A stretch of DNA of 64,000 nt from Paenibacillus sp. PAMC 26794 (GTDB lineage: Bacteria; Bacillota; Bacilli; Paenibacillales; Paenibacillaceae): the NCBI RefSeq assembly GCF_000316035.1, contig NZ_ANHX01000021.1, positions 1-64,000 on the forward strand. Direction: 5' to 3'. Under the pieces are notes generated by a model, which ran no database searches, was not told where the DNA came from, and was given only the letters and a program-made list of their open reading frames with translations. Shown piece by piece: positions 34,794 to 44,579 of this stretch (within the stretch, counting starts at the first letter, position 1; each line of letters starts with the position of its first letter). The translations under genes and the position numbers were made by a program.

Positions 34794-35692
34794 CGTATAT
34801 TCTCTCCCTCTTTTACGGTCCTCACGGAACCCGATTCCTTGTATTCCTGCCTATAGACTCTTGGTGATACCTGTACAGTACGCTTGAACATCTTGCCAAA
34901 ATGAGAGAAGTTACTGAATCCCGCAAGCCAGGCGATGTCTGTAATGGATTCTTCACTTTCTCGCAGTAAACGCTGTGCTTCCTTCACCCGTAACAGATTC
35001 AGATAATCACTGAAGGTAAACCCCGTCGTTTGTTTGAACAATCGACTCAGATAATGCGAACTAATGCGAAACATGCCCGCCACCTCCGGTAATGTCAGTG
35101 GTTTCTGATAGTTCTCATTTAGGTAACGTACAACTGCCTGTGTCTTGGGATGAAGAACCGGCTCACGATCATCGGAGCTTAACCTGCCCAGGTGTTGATT
35201 ACGATAGGCATGCAGCAACAATTCAATGGCCCGGTGACGAAGCAACAGGTTGCTTCCAGGTTGGGGACGGAGCATTTCATCCACCATTTCGCTAACCATC
35301 CGCCCCAAAACCTCCGTAACCTGTGAAGGAAACCTTATAATAGGAATCTCCCAACAGAAGGGTTCCTTCAAGCCTTCAACTAACTCCGCGGAAATAGCTA
35401 TGGCTGCAAAAAGCTCAGGCTTCAAATACAGCACCATCCGCTCATGGTCAGGCATGCCACTCTCCAATGTTTTATGAACCGTATTTCGGTCAACAAACAC
35501 CAGATCACCAGCCTTTACCCGGTAGGTCCGGTCCTTAATGAAATAGATACGCTCACCAGACAAAAGGTAATATAACTCATAATGATCATGCAGGTGGTCA
35601 TCCGTCATTGAGAAATATCCAATGCGACGATCATATTCGATGTGCAGTAAATCCGAGGGATCATGAAAATATGCACGAAAAGGTTCTGTCAT
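34790..35692 (-). CDS. AraC family transcriptional regulator with cupin domain
   Basis: A 300-residue regulator. The N-terminal sugar-type cupin (HDHYELYYLLSGERIYFI) is followed by two helix-turn-helix motifs at about 205-295 (LTLPEVAGMFRISSHYLSRLF and ITDIAWLAGFSNFSHFGKMF). The start at 35692 follows GGAGAGAGGG. It is divergent to the Gfo/Idh gene across 127 nt containing a cre-like site, and is likely to control it in response to a sugar or sugar acid. Confidence 0.9.
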   Translation of the reverse strand: MTEPFRAYFHDPSDLLHIEYDRRIGYFSMTDDHLHDHYELYYLLSGERIYFIKDRTYRVKAGDLVFVDRNTVHKTLESGMPDHERMVLYLKPELFAAIAISAELVEGLKEPFCWEIPIIRFPSQVTEVLGRMVSEMVDEMLRPQPGSNLLLRHRAIELLLHAYRNQHLGRLSSDDREPVLHPKTQAVVRYLNENYQKPLTLPEVAGMFRISSHYLSRLFKQTTGFTFSDYLNLLRVKEAQRLLRESEESITDIAWLAGFSNFSHFGKMFKRTVQVSPRVYRQEYKESGSVRTVKEGENIR

Positions 35693-35737
35693 GTCGCCCT
35701 CTCTCCTTTCCATAAATTATAGCAAAATATGCGGCAT

Positions 35738-35752
35738 TTGAAAGCGGTTACG
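35738..35752. promoter_or_regulatory. cre-like site between the AraC and Gfo/Idh genes
   Basis: TTGAAAGCGGTTACG fits WTGNAANCGNWNNCW at all but the last position. It sits in the divergent promoter region, about 70 nt before the Gfo/Idh start, which points to carbon catabolite control. Confidence 0.5.
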
Positions 35753-35819
35753 CATAAAATGCGGCGAAAGAAGTACTCCCTTGTTATAGTCTAGAGCTAT
35801 ATTCAAGGAGGCGATAGAC

Positions 35820-37109
35820 ATGAGTAACAAGAAACGTTATGTATTAGTCGGAACTGGCGGCCGCGCCGAATTTTTTTATGGTGCTTTGACCCGGGATTAC
35901 AGGGATACATCCGAGCTTGTCGGCTTTTGTGATATAAATCAAGTCCGCATGAACTACGCAAATCAACTATTGAAGGAAAAGTACGAGTATCCTGAGGTAC
36001 CCACTTATCCTGCAGATCAGTTTGATCAGATGATTGAGAACGAGAAGCCTGACTATGTCATCGTAACGAGTGTTGACCGCACCCATCACAAGTACATCAT
36101 TCGTGCGATGGAATTGGGTTGTGACGTTGTCACCGAAAAACCGATGACCATTGATGAGGAGAAATGTCAGGAGATTCTGGATGCTGTCAAGCGGACTGGC
36201 CAGAACGTAAGAGTCACCTTTAACTACCGTTATGCACCGCACCATACTAAAATTCGGGAACTTATTCTAAATGATACTATCGGGAAAGTCACTTCCGTTC
36301 ACTTCGAATGGCTGCTGAATACCCGCCACGGGGCAGATTATTTCCGTCGTTGGCATCGGGACAAGCGTAATAGCGGCGGACTACTCGTGCACAAATCCAC
36401 CCATCACTTCGACTTGGTGAATTTCTGGATTGGCTCGCAACCGGATACTGTGTTCGCATTCGGTGATCTGATGTATTACGGCAGAGAAAACGCAGAAGAA
36501 CGCGGTGTAACGCAATTCTACAACCGGGCAACCGGCAACCCAATCGCGAAAGAAGATCCTTTTGCACTACATTTGGATTCGGATGCTCATATGAAGTCCA
36601 TGTATCTGGATGCTGAATCAGAAGATGGTTATCAGCGGGATCAAAGCGTATTTGGGGATGGCATCAACATTGAGGATACAATGGGTGTTCTTGTGAAATA
36701 TCGGAACAAAGCCATTCTGACCTACTCCCTCGTTGCCTACCAGCCATGGGAAGGTTACCGCATTGCCATTAATGGCACCAAAGGCCGGATTGAAATGAAC
36801 ATTGTGGAGCAATCCTATGTCAATTCATTGGGTGACAAAAGTAAAGAAGGTGCATTAATCGGTAAAACGTTGCGGGTTCTTCCAATGTTTGATGCGCCAT
36901 ATGAGGTTGAAGTGGAAGAGAAAGCAGGTGGACATGGCGGAGGTGACCCGGTTCTGCTGAATGATCTGTTTGGAGAGCCTGTTGAAGATCCGTTCCATCG
37001 CGCTGCTAACCACGTGGACGGTGCCAGATCCATTCTGACTGGGATTGCTGCCAATCGCGCCATCGCAACGGGTTTGCCTGTCAATGTCAATAATCTGGTT
37101 CGTTTCTAA
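35820..37109 (+). CDS. Gfo/Idh/MocA family NAD(P)-dependent oxidoreductase
   Basis: A 429-residue sugar-type dehydrogenase. The N-terminal Rossmann domain begins YVLVGTGGRAEFF and contains the signature VVTEKPMTID (catalytic Lys of EKP) and SVDRTHHKYI. The C-terminal alpha/beta domain has GGLLVHKSTHHFDLVNFW, which supplies the catalytic His/Asp pair. Family members oxidise inositols, sugars or amino sugars. It is longer than the usual 330-390 residues because of an insert around 235-275. AAGGAGG precedes the start. It is divergent to the AraC gene, its likely regulator. Confidence 0.92.
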   Translation: MSNKKRYVLVGTGGRAEFFYGALTRDYRDTSELVGFCDINQVRMNYANQLLKEKYEYPEVPTYPADQFDQMIENEKPDYVIVTSVDRTHHKYIIRAMELGCDVVTEKPMTIDEEKCQEILDAVKRTGQNVRVTFNYRYAPHHTKIRELILNDTIGKVTSVHFEWLLNTRHGADYFRRWHRDKRNSGGLLVHKSTHHFDLVNFWIGSQPDTVFAFGDLMYYGRENAEERGVTQFYNRATGNPIAKEDPFALHLDSDAHMKSMYLDAESEDGYQRDQSVFGDGINIEDTMGVLVKYRNKAILTYSLVAYQPWEGYRIAINGTKGRIEMNIVEQSYVNSLGDKSKEGALIGKTLRVLPMFDAPYEVEVEEKAGGHGGGDPVLLNDLFGEPVEDPFHRAANHVDGARSILTGIAANRAIATGLPVNVNNLVRF

Positions 37110-37147
37110 GTCTCCCAGGTCTGCACTACATTATTAATTTCATTTAA

Positions 37148-37178
37148 AGGCTGCGCATATCACGCAGTCTTTTTTATA
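37148..37178 (+). terminator. Terminator of the Gfo/Idh gene
   Basis: GGCTGCG/CGCAGTC stem (one G-U) with a 7-nt loop and a TTTTTTATATT tail. Confidence 0.8.
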
Positions 37179-37189
37179 TTTTTATGGCT

Positions 37190-37398
37190 AATCTGCAAGT
37201 CGACTCGGTAAAAACCTTGTCTCTGAAGCTACGAAGACTGAACCTTTTGACGTGAGTTACAACCCACCTGGGTTTGCAGAGTTCTCCAAGTTAGCTCAGA
37301 CGACAAATCAGGAGATCGGATTTGGACGGAAAAGTGTGGAGCAAGCTGTCTCCGACTTCTATAACGGGACCGTTCGTATTTTTGAATCGAATCAATAA
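37190..37398 (+). pseudogene. Possible gene remnant before the glycosidase-like gene
   Basis: An open frame without a start codon or ribosome binding site runs to TAA at 37396-37398. It reads like real protein (SYNPPGFAEFSKLAQ, GRKSVEQAVSDFYNGTVRIF) and resembles the last helices of an extracellular sugar-binding protein. It probably is the tail of a deleted gene; I could not confirm the family. Confidence 0.35.
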
Positions 37399-37421
37399 GC
37401 AGACGCTACAAGGAGGAACAA

Positions 37422-39068
37422 ATGACAGAAGAGATACTGAATCGGCTGCGCAACAATTCGATTATGGATCAAGTTCAGCCAGTTAAACTGGAAGATCAGC
37501 AGTTATTACAAGAATGGCATGCGTCGGGTATCCGGTTTGCGGCATCGGGCGGTCAACTGGAAGCTACGTATTATGCAGCCTTGGAGAAATTGTTCGCTTG
37601 CATCCTGCCCATGGGAGACAGCGATCCTATTTTACAAGAAGGTGGCATCTATCTGGGATGTTGGTTAGAGAGTACAGGTACCATCAATGCGGAGCTGCTG
37701 TCTCGCCTGCTTCCATCTGTGTCCGAAACAACATACCTCGCATTTGCCGAGCAGCAAAGAGAAGATGGGTTGCTCCCGTATAAACTCACGGCAAACGGGC
37801 CCTCTTTCCGGCAAATCCAGTTGGTAACTCCATTGGCACGCAGTGTATGGAACCACTATCAGCTTCATGGCAAGCACTCGTCTTTCCTGAATACGATGTA
37901 TAAGGCTATAGTTCGTTACGATGAGTGGATTGCACGCAACCGTGATACCCGAGGAACCGGCTGTGTAGAAGCCTTCAGCACGTTTGATACCGGACATGAC
38001 TTATCTCCCCGATTCTGGCATGTTCCGGATACACCATACATGAATGATGCTTCTGCCTATCACCCGGATTCTCCGATTCTGCCTTTTCTGGCACCAGATC
38101 TGACCGCTAATATCTATTGTCAGCGCATGTATCTGTCCCGTATGGCAGAGGAACTAGGCGAATCGGGAACGAACTGGAAAGCAAAAGCAGAGTCCAGCCT
38201 GGAAAGTCTCTTCCGTTATTGTTACGACGAACAGGATATGTTCTTCTATGATCGGGACCGCAATGACGAAATGGTCAGAGTCCAATCCGATGTGCTGCTT
38301 CGCGTGATGGCCTGCGAAGTCGGCGATCGTGAATTATTCGATAACCTACTACGTCGGTACCTGTTGAATACAAGCAAGTTTTTCGCTAAATACCCGTTTA
38401 CATCGATTTCAATGGATGATCCCAGATTTGATCCCTTTTCCTCCTATAACAGCTGGGGAGGGGCATCCAATTTTCTGAGTCTGATTCGGGCACCACACGC
38501 ATTCGAGTATCATCATCGATATGTGGAGTTAACCTGGGTAATGCAGCCAATCTTGTCCGCTCTATCCAAAGATAAGCGATTTGGTCAGGTACTAAGTCCG
38601 TGGACCGGAGAACAAGGTTTTACCGAGACGTACTCACCCTCCATCCTCTGTCTCCTCGATTATGTGGAGCGACTATGCGGAATTATGCCTGTTGGATCGA
38701 AGCAGCTCTGGTTTACCGGACTGCTCCCCATCGACATGGATCATGGTGAGATCGTATCTGGCAACACGGCTTATAGCCGAAAAGTCAACGGAGTAGGATA
38801 TGAATTGGTCAACACCCCTGATCGCATGACGGTATATCTGGAAGGCAAGGTTCATCTGGAAGGCCCGTCAGGAATTCGACTGGTGACGGATCATAGTGGA
38901 CATCTGGAAGGCGTTATTGGAATGAGCGTTCGCACCGTCGAGGGGGAGCTTTACTATCAAGGGGAGTGCATCCCAATTCGGATCAAAGGCAATGAAATGC
39001 AGCGTTACGCTGATGGAAGTTTGAGCACCGAGCGCGATATTGGCATCATCCATCCTACGTATCGTTAA
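37422..39068 (+). CDS. Alpha/alpha-barrel glycoside hydrolase-like protein (MGH1/trehalase-like)
   Basis: A 548-residue protein with no signal peptide. Recurrent helical segments and motifs such as EAFSTFDTGHDLSPRFW and FDPFSSYNSWGGASNFL place it near the (alpha/alpha)6-barrel MGH1/GH63/GH37-like proteins, which hydrolyse alpha-glycosidic bonds. The catalytic acid and base cannot be named with confidence. The last 110 residues form a beta-rich cap (MTVYLEGKVHLEGPSGIR). AAGGAGG precedes the start. It follows the Gfo/Idh gene across a terminator and a gene remnant, and both probably serve breakdown of one plant or host glycan (inference). Confidence 0.75.
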   Translation: MTEEILNRLRNNSIMDQVQPVKLEDQQLLQEWHASGIRFAASGGQLEATYYAALEKLFACILPMGDSDPILQEGGIYLGCWLESTGTINAELLSRLLPSVSETTYLAFAEQQREDGLLPYKLTANGPSFRQIQLVTPLARSVWNHYQLHGKHSSFLNTMYKAIVRYDEWIARNRDTRGTGCVEAFSTFDTGHDLSPRFWHVPDTPYMNDASAYHPDSPILPFLAPDLTANIYCQRMYLSRMAEELGESGTNWKAKAESSLESLFRYCYDEQDMFFYDRDRNDEMVRVQSDVLLRVMACEVGDRELFDNLLRRYLLNTSKFFAKYPFTSISMDDPRFDPFSSYNSWGGASNFLSLIRAPHAFEYHHRYVELTWVMQPILSALSKDKRFGQVLSPWTGEQGFTETYSPSILCLLDYVERLCGIMPVGSKQLWFTGLLPIDMDHGEIVSGNTAYSRKVNGVGYELVNTPDRMTVYLEGKVHLEGPSGIRLVTDHSGHLEGVIGMSVRTVEGELYYQGECIPIRIKGNEMQRYADGSLSTERDIGIIHPTYR

Positions 39069-39079
39069 TTGTTTGTACG

Positions 39080-39130
39080 CAAAAAGCGCAAGTTGCGGAG
39101 GGTTACTTTCTCTGCACTTGCGCTTTTCCC
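39080..39130 (+). terminator. Terminator of the glycosidase-like gene
   Basis: A long stem beginning AAAAGCGCAAGT with a complementary ACTTGCGCTTTT arm and internal mismatch, followed by CCCTTTT. Confidence 0.85.
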
Positions 39131-39247
39131 TTTTGCGTATTTACATTTCTTTATTTCTTATTCATAAGGACACAAGATAGAAATTGACGGCCACTGCGGA
39201 AGTCATACTCTCTCTGGTTACACAGAAGAGATGTGTTGTGTTTCGCC

Positions 39248-39592
39248 TTACACTTTCCGGTTCCACGCCGGATGACGATAAAATTCAATCGTATCAATAT
39301 AATTTACCGTGAACTGCTGTTCCACATCCGACAAGTTCAACAGTTTGCGGTCGATTTGCTTCATCCCCATGACCACATCATGCCTTAGCAGGTCCATCGC
39401 AATTTTGCCTACAAACCCGCCCTCCATCTCCTTATGCTTGGCACGGAACTCTTCATTGTAGATCAGTTCAGGTGTGAATGCCGCTTCGACGAAAGCATTA
39501 ACGAGCGTAAGCTCATTGCCCTCGATCTGCACTGCCAGATAATAATTGCCACGCTCATCCTTAATGAGGTCTTTATACATCTCTACGATCAT
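39248..39592 (-). CDS. Protein of unknown function, 114 residues
   Basis: A soluble alpha/beta protein with several acidic and aromatic residues (KDERGNYYLAVQIEGNEL, LIYNEEFRAKHKEMEGGF). No domain is recognised. ATG 39592 has AGAGGAG upstream; GTG 39601 is possible. It is divergent to the basic protein gene at 39716 and has no operon partner. Confidence 0.6.
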   Translation of the reverse strand: MIVEMYKDLIKDERGNYYLAVQIEGNELTLVNAFVEAAFTPELIYNEEFRAKHKEMEGGFVGKIAMDLLRHDVVMGMKQIDRKLLNLSDVEQQFTVNYIDTIEFYRHPAWNRKV

Positions 39593-39715
39593 GTGAATCA
39601 CTCCTCTATTATAAAAGAAACCCCGTTAGCCTTAACGAACATGGGCTATCAAACGCACACCTTCCGACCCCGTTCCTTCATATACTAGGTACAAATGGCG
39701 AACGGAGGAATACTT

Positions 39716-40138
39716 ATGAGCTGGCAGCATCTCCATACTGGAAAAACACTTCAGCAGCGTCTGGCAGAACTCCAGGGGCACCTTGCAGAACTGAATACTC
39801 CACTCTCCGGGTTGGAACCGGGACGTATTCGTCGTGTCTATCCAAGGCAGTTTATCAAAGTAAACCGGCAGTTATTCATTCCACTCAGTCTGAATTCCAT
39901 TCGGGTATTCGATATTCCTCGAACACGGCGAGGCGTCAGAGTGGGAATCCGCACGACTTTCCCTTCCAGGAATGCATTTAACAATATCAGAATTGTGGGC
40001 GTGGGACTGGATTATCTTGAACTCCAGGGAAAAGGCAGAATCCCTTCCCGTATATTATTTCCTCTCTCCAGCGTCGAGTCGATCTATCGGCCAACCACCG
40101 GAAGAAAAAACCTGAAACGGCCTTGTAGGCGGAAGTAA
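39716..40138 (+). CDS. Basic protein of unknown function, 140 residues
   Basis: A strongly basic protein (many Arg; end GRKNLKRPCRRK) with a helical N-terminal part (TLQQRLAELQGHLAEL) and a beta-type rest (GVGLDYLELQGKG). The composition would suit nucleic-acid or cell-wall binding, but no family is recognised. CGGAGGAA lies before ATG 39716; the upstream ATG 39695 lacks one. Confidence 0.6.
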   Translation: MSWQHLHTGKTLQQRLAELQGHLAELNTPLSGLEPGRIRRVYPRQFIKVNRQLFIPLSLNSIRVFDIPRTRRGVRVGIRTTFPSRNAFNNIRIVGVGLDYLELQGKGRIPSRILFPLSSVESIYRPTTGRKNLKRPCRRK

Positions 40139-40256
40139 AGCTGGTTCTTTTCGCAAGCCATACAATGGTTCCCAAATGTCTGCATACGGGTGCTCCCTTC
40201 CAATATATAATTATAACCCATGCAACCACTTATCTGCTGAAGAATCATTTTATGTC

Positions 40257-40297
40257 AAAAAGCGGTGAGAACAGAACTGCTTCTGTGTCTCACCGCT
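40257..40297 (-). terminator. Terminator of the P450 fusion gene
   Basis: A 10-bp stem AGCGGTGAGA/TCTCACCGCT with an additional inner stem, and TTTTTGACA on the minus strand. Confidence 0.85.
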
Positions 40298-40337
40298 CAG
40301 CCAGTTACGGATCAAGCTGACCCTTAACATGTGTACA

Positions 40338-43300
40338 TCAGATGCCTGTCCATACATCCTTGGCATAACGACCTTCCTGCTGAAGCTGATTAAGCCAATC
40401 TTCTGCTTCCTTCGCGGACTTGCCATGAATATCAGCGTATGCATGCTGGAGTGTAGCTTCCACATCAGGAGCCATCTTGCTGCCATCACCGCAGATATAC
40501 AGATGCGCACCCTCTTCAAACAAAGGAATCAGGTGACGGGCATCGTCTCTCATCAGATGCTGTACATAACATTTCTCCTCCCCGTCTACACGGGAGAAGG
40601 CCGTATGAAGCTTCACAAGCCCTTCTTGCTGGGCTGCTTCCAGTTCATTTTTGTACAGATAATCATGTTCGGGATTCCGGCATCCAAAGTACAGATGGGC
40701 TTCACCAACCTCTTGACCTTGTTCCTTCAATACATGCCTTGCCTGCAAGAAACCTCGGAATGGAGCAACACCGGTACCCGGCCCTACCATGATAACGGGA
40801 ACCTGTGCATCCTCCGGCAATTGGAACCCGGATTCCGGTGTCCGCGTGAACATGACGATCTCGTCACCCGGTTTCAGGTTAGCCAGATAGTTGGACGCAA
40901 TGCCTTTGTATTCTCCCTGTCCACTCCATGCCGGGGCACGTACAACACTGACCGTAATACTCGCTTGATTGGGCTGAACACGCGGTGAACTGGAGATCGA
41001 ATAATATCTGGCTTTTAATGAAGGCAGTAATTCAAGGAAACGCTCAAACGGCAGTTCACATGCCTCATATTTCACCAGGTAATCCAGCATGGAGATCCGT
41101 TTGTTCCGAACTTCATCCATATACACAGATTCATCAAGCAGCGCTTCAAGTTCTTTCTTATGCGGTGGACATACGGTGTATGCTGCCATTTCTCTCAGTT
41201 GCGCACGAGTTGCCGCCTCCTGAAGCTCAACGCTATGACTGAGCAGATCATAGAGGTTAACCGGTTGATGCAGCGGCAGATGCGCAGCACTCCGACCGGA
41301 TGCATCCAGAACAAGATGCTCCGTTCCCGTGAATCCATAACGACGCAATACACGTTCCACCAACTCCGGCGGGTTCTGCGGCAGAATGCCCAGATGATCC
41401 CCTTCCTTGTAGGTTATGCCTTCAGGCAATTGGATCTCCAGGTGACGTGTGCTTCGTTCACTGCCCGCATCGTGAAGCTCCCTGTTCTCGAGTACTTCTG
41501 CCACATGTGCATCATACGTATCCGCAAGCGGTGTTACGGCGAGCCCGCTGACAAACTGTACAGATAGTGAGCTGCGTTCGCTATTGGAGCTTGTGTTTAG
41601 CTTCAGTCCCATTGTTCGTGCGAGATCCGGCCACAATTGCTCCGTCCAATCCCCCACCTGTTTCTCAAAATCTCCGCTTGCATCTGACTCCCCCAGCGGT
41701 GATAACCGCTCTGCTCCTCTGGAAGATAACTGTTCATCTATTAAATGCGGAATGCGCTGATAGGTGCTGGCCCAGTTGTGGTCACCGCATCCAAGAACGG
41801 CGAAACGCACACCTTTGAATTCATTCGCATCTGCATGTTCGATCCACTCGACAAACATCTTGGCATTACTTGGCGGCTGACCATTATAGGATGCACTGAC
41901 AATAATGACGGCACCCTCCTTTGGCAGTTTGCCAACACGATCATCCAGCGTAGCAACCTCACTCCGGAAACCCTGATATCTGGCGGTATCCGCAATTTCA
42001 CGTGCAATGCCTTCAGCGGTACCCAGATTGGAACCGTACAGAACAAGCATCGGTGTGTGGTGGGCATTTGCTGCATCCGGCTCCGTTCTTTTGGCGACTG
42101 GCTTTGGTTCTTCTACCGCTACACCCGGAACGGCCATGACTGGCTGCCCGCCACGCGCACGTACACGAATTGTGAAGTTATCCGGTTTGAGCGTCAGCGT
42201 TTCTTTCACCTTTAACTGATAATCAGAATGATCTATGAAGTCAAAATGCTTCAACACCATGCCCAGTACCAGCGTTGCTTCCTGAAGTGCAAACTGCTGA
42301 CCAATACAGGCCCGTTGACCATTACCAAAAGGTTTATAGGCATCATGCGGCACTTTGCTCGGATCTTCGAACCGTTCCGGGCGGAATTCATCAACGTCGT
42401 CTCCCCAGGCTTCGCGGTCGCGATGCAGCTTGGGAATAAGTACACTGACGCTGTCTCCTTTTTGCAAAGGATATTGACCCGCAAGTACCGTGTCCTCTTT
42501 TGCATACAGGGAAAATGCCGGGGCCGTCGGCCATAACCGCAATGCTTCATTTAAAACCATACGAACGTACTTCAGATTGCGAACTTGGTTGTACGTTGGA
42601 ACCGGATCTTTCAGAATCTGATCCACCTCAGCTTGGGCTTTAGCCAGCGTATCCGGGTTCTTCATCAGATAATAAACGGCGAAGGATAATAGACCACTTG
42701 TGGTCTCATGTCCAGCAATCAGGAATGTAATAATCTGATAACGGATATTCTCATCATCCAGCGTTTCTCCTGTCTCCGGGTCCTTGCCGCTGAGCATGTG
42801 GGACAACAGATCATCTGCCCCTTCCTGCGGTTTCTCTTTGCGCTCGGCAATAATGTGATCCACCAAAGAGAACATGGAACGGATATCCTGTTCAAACTGT
42901 TTCTTTTTGGTGATCATCAGTTTGTCTTGCAGACGCAGTCGCTGCAATGAACTCATGGATTCATCCAACGCACGAACCATACTTGTAATGAATGGATGTG
43001 GTTCTTCCCGATAGAAGCTGTTAAACCGATAGTTGAACCCACACAGTCCAATCGTGTCGAGCGTAAGACGTGTCATATCATCCGGAACGTTAACCGTCTC
43101 ATCCGGGTTCAATCGTGACCATTTCTGAACCAGCTGCACAGCCAGATCAATCATTTTGTTGTGATATCCCTGCATGGCACGTTGACTGAAACTTGGCAGC
43201 AGTACGTTATGGGCTTTTTTCCAATTCGGCTCCTCGGTCCAACTCGTAAATAGTCCATCTCCTGCAAAAGCACGAACCTTCGCAAGGGGTGCCCACACAC

Positions 43301-43511
43301 GTTTGTCAAATTTGGATTCATCTGTTACCTCGGCGACCAGTGCGTGACCGGAAATATACAATTCACTTCGCCCGGGGTACTCCATACGAAAGATCGGTCC
43401 GTATTCTTCAGCCAGTTTCACCAGGGATTGCACCGGCTCATCAAAGTTCAATTGCGGCAAATTGCCCAGTGGGCCAAATGTTTTTGGTTGAGGCACTGAA
43501 ATTGGTGGCAT
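40338..43511 (-). CDS. Bifunctional cytochrome P450/NADPH-P450 reductase (CYP102, P450 BM3 type)
   Basis: A 1057-residue self-sufficient fatty-acid hydroxylase. The N-terminal heme domain (about 1-470) shows the I-helix [10 protein letters not shown], ExxR (NEALRLWP) and heme-ligand Cys402 in [11 protein letters not shown]. An FMN flavodoxin domain follows ([16 protein letters not shown] at about 490) and then the FAD/NADPH reductase part ([30 protein letters not shown]). It takes electrons from NADPH and hydroxylates chains near the end. It aligns closely with BM3 around AGDGLFTSW, which holds the Phe87-equivalent. ATG 43511 has AAGGAG upstream. No BM3R1-type repressor is adjacent, but a TGAC/GTCA inverted repeat lies upstream. 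Confidence 0.96.
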   Translation of the reverse strand: MPPISVPQPKTFGPLGNLPQLNFDEPVQSLVKLAEEYGPIFRMEYPGRSELYISGHALVAEVTDESKFDKRVWAPLAKVRAFAGDGLFTSWTEEPNWKKAHNVLLPSFSQRAMQGYHNKMIDLAVQLVQKWSRLNPDETVNVPDDMTRLTLDTIGLCGFNYRFNSFYREEPHPFITSMVRALDESMSSLQRLRLQDKLMITKKKQFEQDIRSMFSLVDHIIAERKEKPQEGADDLLSHMLSGKDPETGETLDDENIRYQIITFLIAGHETTSGLLSFAVYYLMKNPDTLAKAQAEVDQILKDPVPTYNQVRNLKYVRMVLNEALRLWPTAPAFSLYAKEDTVLAGQYPLQKGDSVSVLIPKLHRDREAWGDDVDEFRPERFEDPSKVPHDAYKPFGNGQRACIGQQFALQEATLVLGMVLKHFDFIDHSDYQLKVKETLTLKPDNFTIRVRARGGQPVMAVPGVAVEEPKPVAKRTEPDAANAHHTPMLVLYGSNLGTAEGIAREIADTARYQGFRSEVATLDDRVGKLPKEGAVIIVSASYNGQPPSNAKMFVEWIEHADANEFKGVRFAVLGCGDHNWASTYQRIPHLIDEQLSSRGAERLSPLGESDASGDFEKQVGDWTEQLWPDLARTMGLKLNTSSNSERSSLSVQFVSGLAVTPLADTYDAHVAEVLENRELHDAGSERSTRHLEIQLPEGITYKEGDHLGILPQNPPELVERVLRRYGFTGTEHLVLDASGRSAAHLPLHQPVNLYDLLSHSVELQEAATRAQLREMAAYTVCPPHKKELEALLDESVYMDEVRNKRISMLDYLVKYEACELPFERFLELLPSLKARYYSISSSPRVQPNQASITVSVVRAPAWSGQGEYKGIASNYLANLKPGDEIVMFTRTPESGFQLPEDAQVPVIMVGPGTGVAPFRGFLQARHVLKEQGQEVGEAHLYFGCRNPEHDYLYKNELEAAQQEGLVKLHTAFSRVDGEEKCYVQHLMRDDARHLIPLFEEGAHLYICGDGSKMAPDVEATLQHAYADIHGKSAKEAEDWLNQLQQEGRYAKDVWTGI

Positions 43512-43667
43512 GACGCTCACTCCTTCTTTCCAAGTTAAGAGTTCTACAACTACAAAATAATGACTTGATTTACAGACGCGATTGTACTTAACCTTCAGAC
43601 CAACAGATTCAAGTTATTTTTTGCACATTTTCATATTTCATCCAGATAACGATAAAACCAACAAAGA

Positions 43668-43698
43668 ACTGACTGACTGAAATGGTATATTGGTCAGT
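43668..43698. promoter_or_regulatory. Possible TetR-type operator upstream of the P450 gene
   Basis: ACTGAC and GTCAGT half-sites flank about 18 nt, with an inner TGAAAT/ATATTG pattern. It lies about 160 nt before the P450 start. BM3-type genes are known to be repressed by a TetR-family protein; a link here is only suggested by the symmetry. Confidence 0.3.
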
Positions 43699-43810
43699 TT
43701 TGATTAAAAAAAATGGATGACCTCGTTATCTTCTTTTACCCTAACATTTCCAGTTCTAATCTTCAACAGTCCCAAAGTCATAGGACCTCAGGACAGGGAT
43801 TTCGATATAC

Positions 43811-44365
43811 CTATGATTTCTTCAACAGATTCTGAATAACCGACTCCATCTCTAATGGAGCTACTGTCGTTTCATAACGGCCATGGACGTCCCCATTACG
43901 GTCAATCAGGAATTTGGTGAAATTCCATTTGATCCCGTCTCCTTGGTACAACTCTGGATACTTTTCCTTCACAAAGGTGTCCATCCACTGTCCTTCCTTC
44001 GTGTCCAGATCATAACCTTGAAATGGCGCTTCTGTAATCAGATAACGGAACAAAGGATGCATCGATTGCCCAACGACCTCAACCTTCTCCAAAATCGGAA
44101 AGGATATCTGAAATTGACTTCTGCAATACTCGGCTACCTCAGCGCTACTACCAGGTTCTTTCTCGTTAAACTGGTTGCACGGGAACGCCAGAACTTCTAG
44201 CCCCTGAGCACCATATTTCTCATACATCTGCTGAAGTTCACTGAATTGGCGGGAGTAGCTACACCGACTTGCTGTATTCACAATAAGCAGAACCTTCCCT
44301 TTAAAAGCAGAAAAATCACTCTCGTGTCCCTCCATAAACGGAACTTGGTAAGAAAATATACTCAT
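43811..44365 (-). CDS. Glutathione peroxidase family thiol peroxidase
   Basis: A 184-residue Cys-type GPx. The peroxidatic Cys is in NTASRCSYSRQF, where selenoproteins have U; FPCNQFNEKEPG carries the Gln and resolving-Cys region, and WNFTKFLID carries the catalytic Trp and Asn. Bacterial forms usually use thioredoxin to reduce hydroperoxides. GGAGG precedes the start. It is a single gene upstream of, and convergent with nothing; it is about 300 nt from the P450 start and might protect against peroxides. Confidence 0.93.
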   Translation of the reverse strand: MSIFSYQVPFMEGHESDFSAFKGKVLLIVNTASRCSYSRQFSELQQMYEKYGAQGLEVLAFPCNQFNEKEPGSSAEVAEYCRSQFQISFPILEKVEVVGQSMHPLFRYLITEAPFQGYDLDTKEGQWMDTFVKEKYPELYQGDGIKWNFTKFLIDRNGDVHGRYETTVAPLEMESVIQNLLKKS

Positions 44366-44496
44366 CTGTATTCATCCTCCTCTTTCTCTTCTGTATCTCA
44401 TATGAATTCTCTCTTGAGATGGATTATACACTCCGATTATTAATAGGTGAAATATATAATTAATATAATTTTAATAGCTTTTAACTATAGTAGACA

Positions 44497-44543
44497 AAAT
44501 AAAAAACTGCCCTCAGCAGTCAAACACTGCATCTCGGACAGTT
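44497..44543 (-). terminator. Terminator of the rhaB-lut operon
   Basis: AACTGTCC...GGCAGTT stem with a long internal loop, followed on the minus strand by TTTTTATTTTG, 36 nt after lutC. Confidence 0.7.
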
Positions 44544-44579
44544 ATCAAATCTTGATGCGCCATCATGATCAACACACCG

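Noticed and set aside
40329-40988. 219-codon plus-strand frame opposite the P450 reductase domain
   Set aside because: Antisense shadow of a strongly conserved domain.
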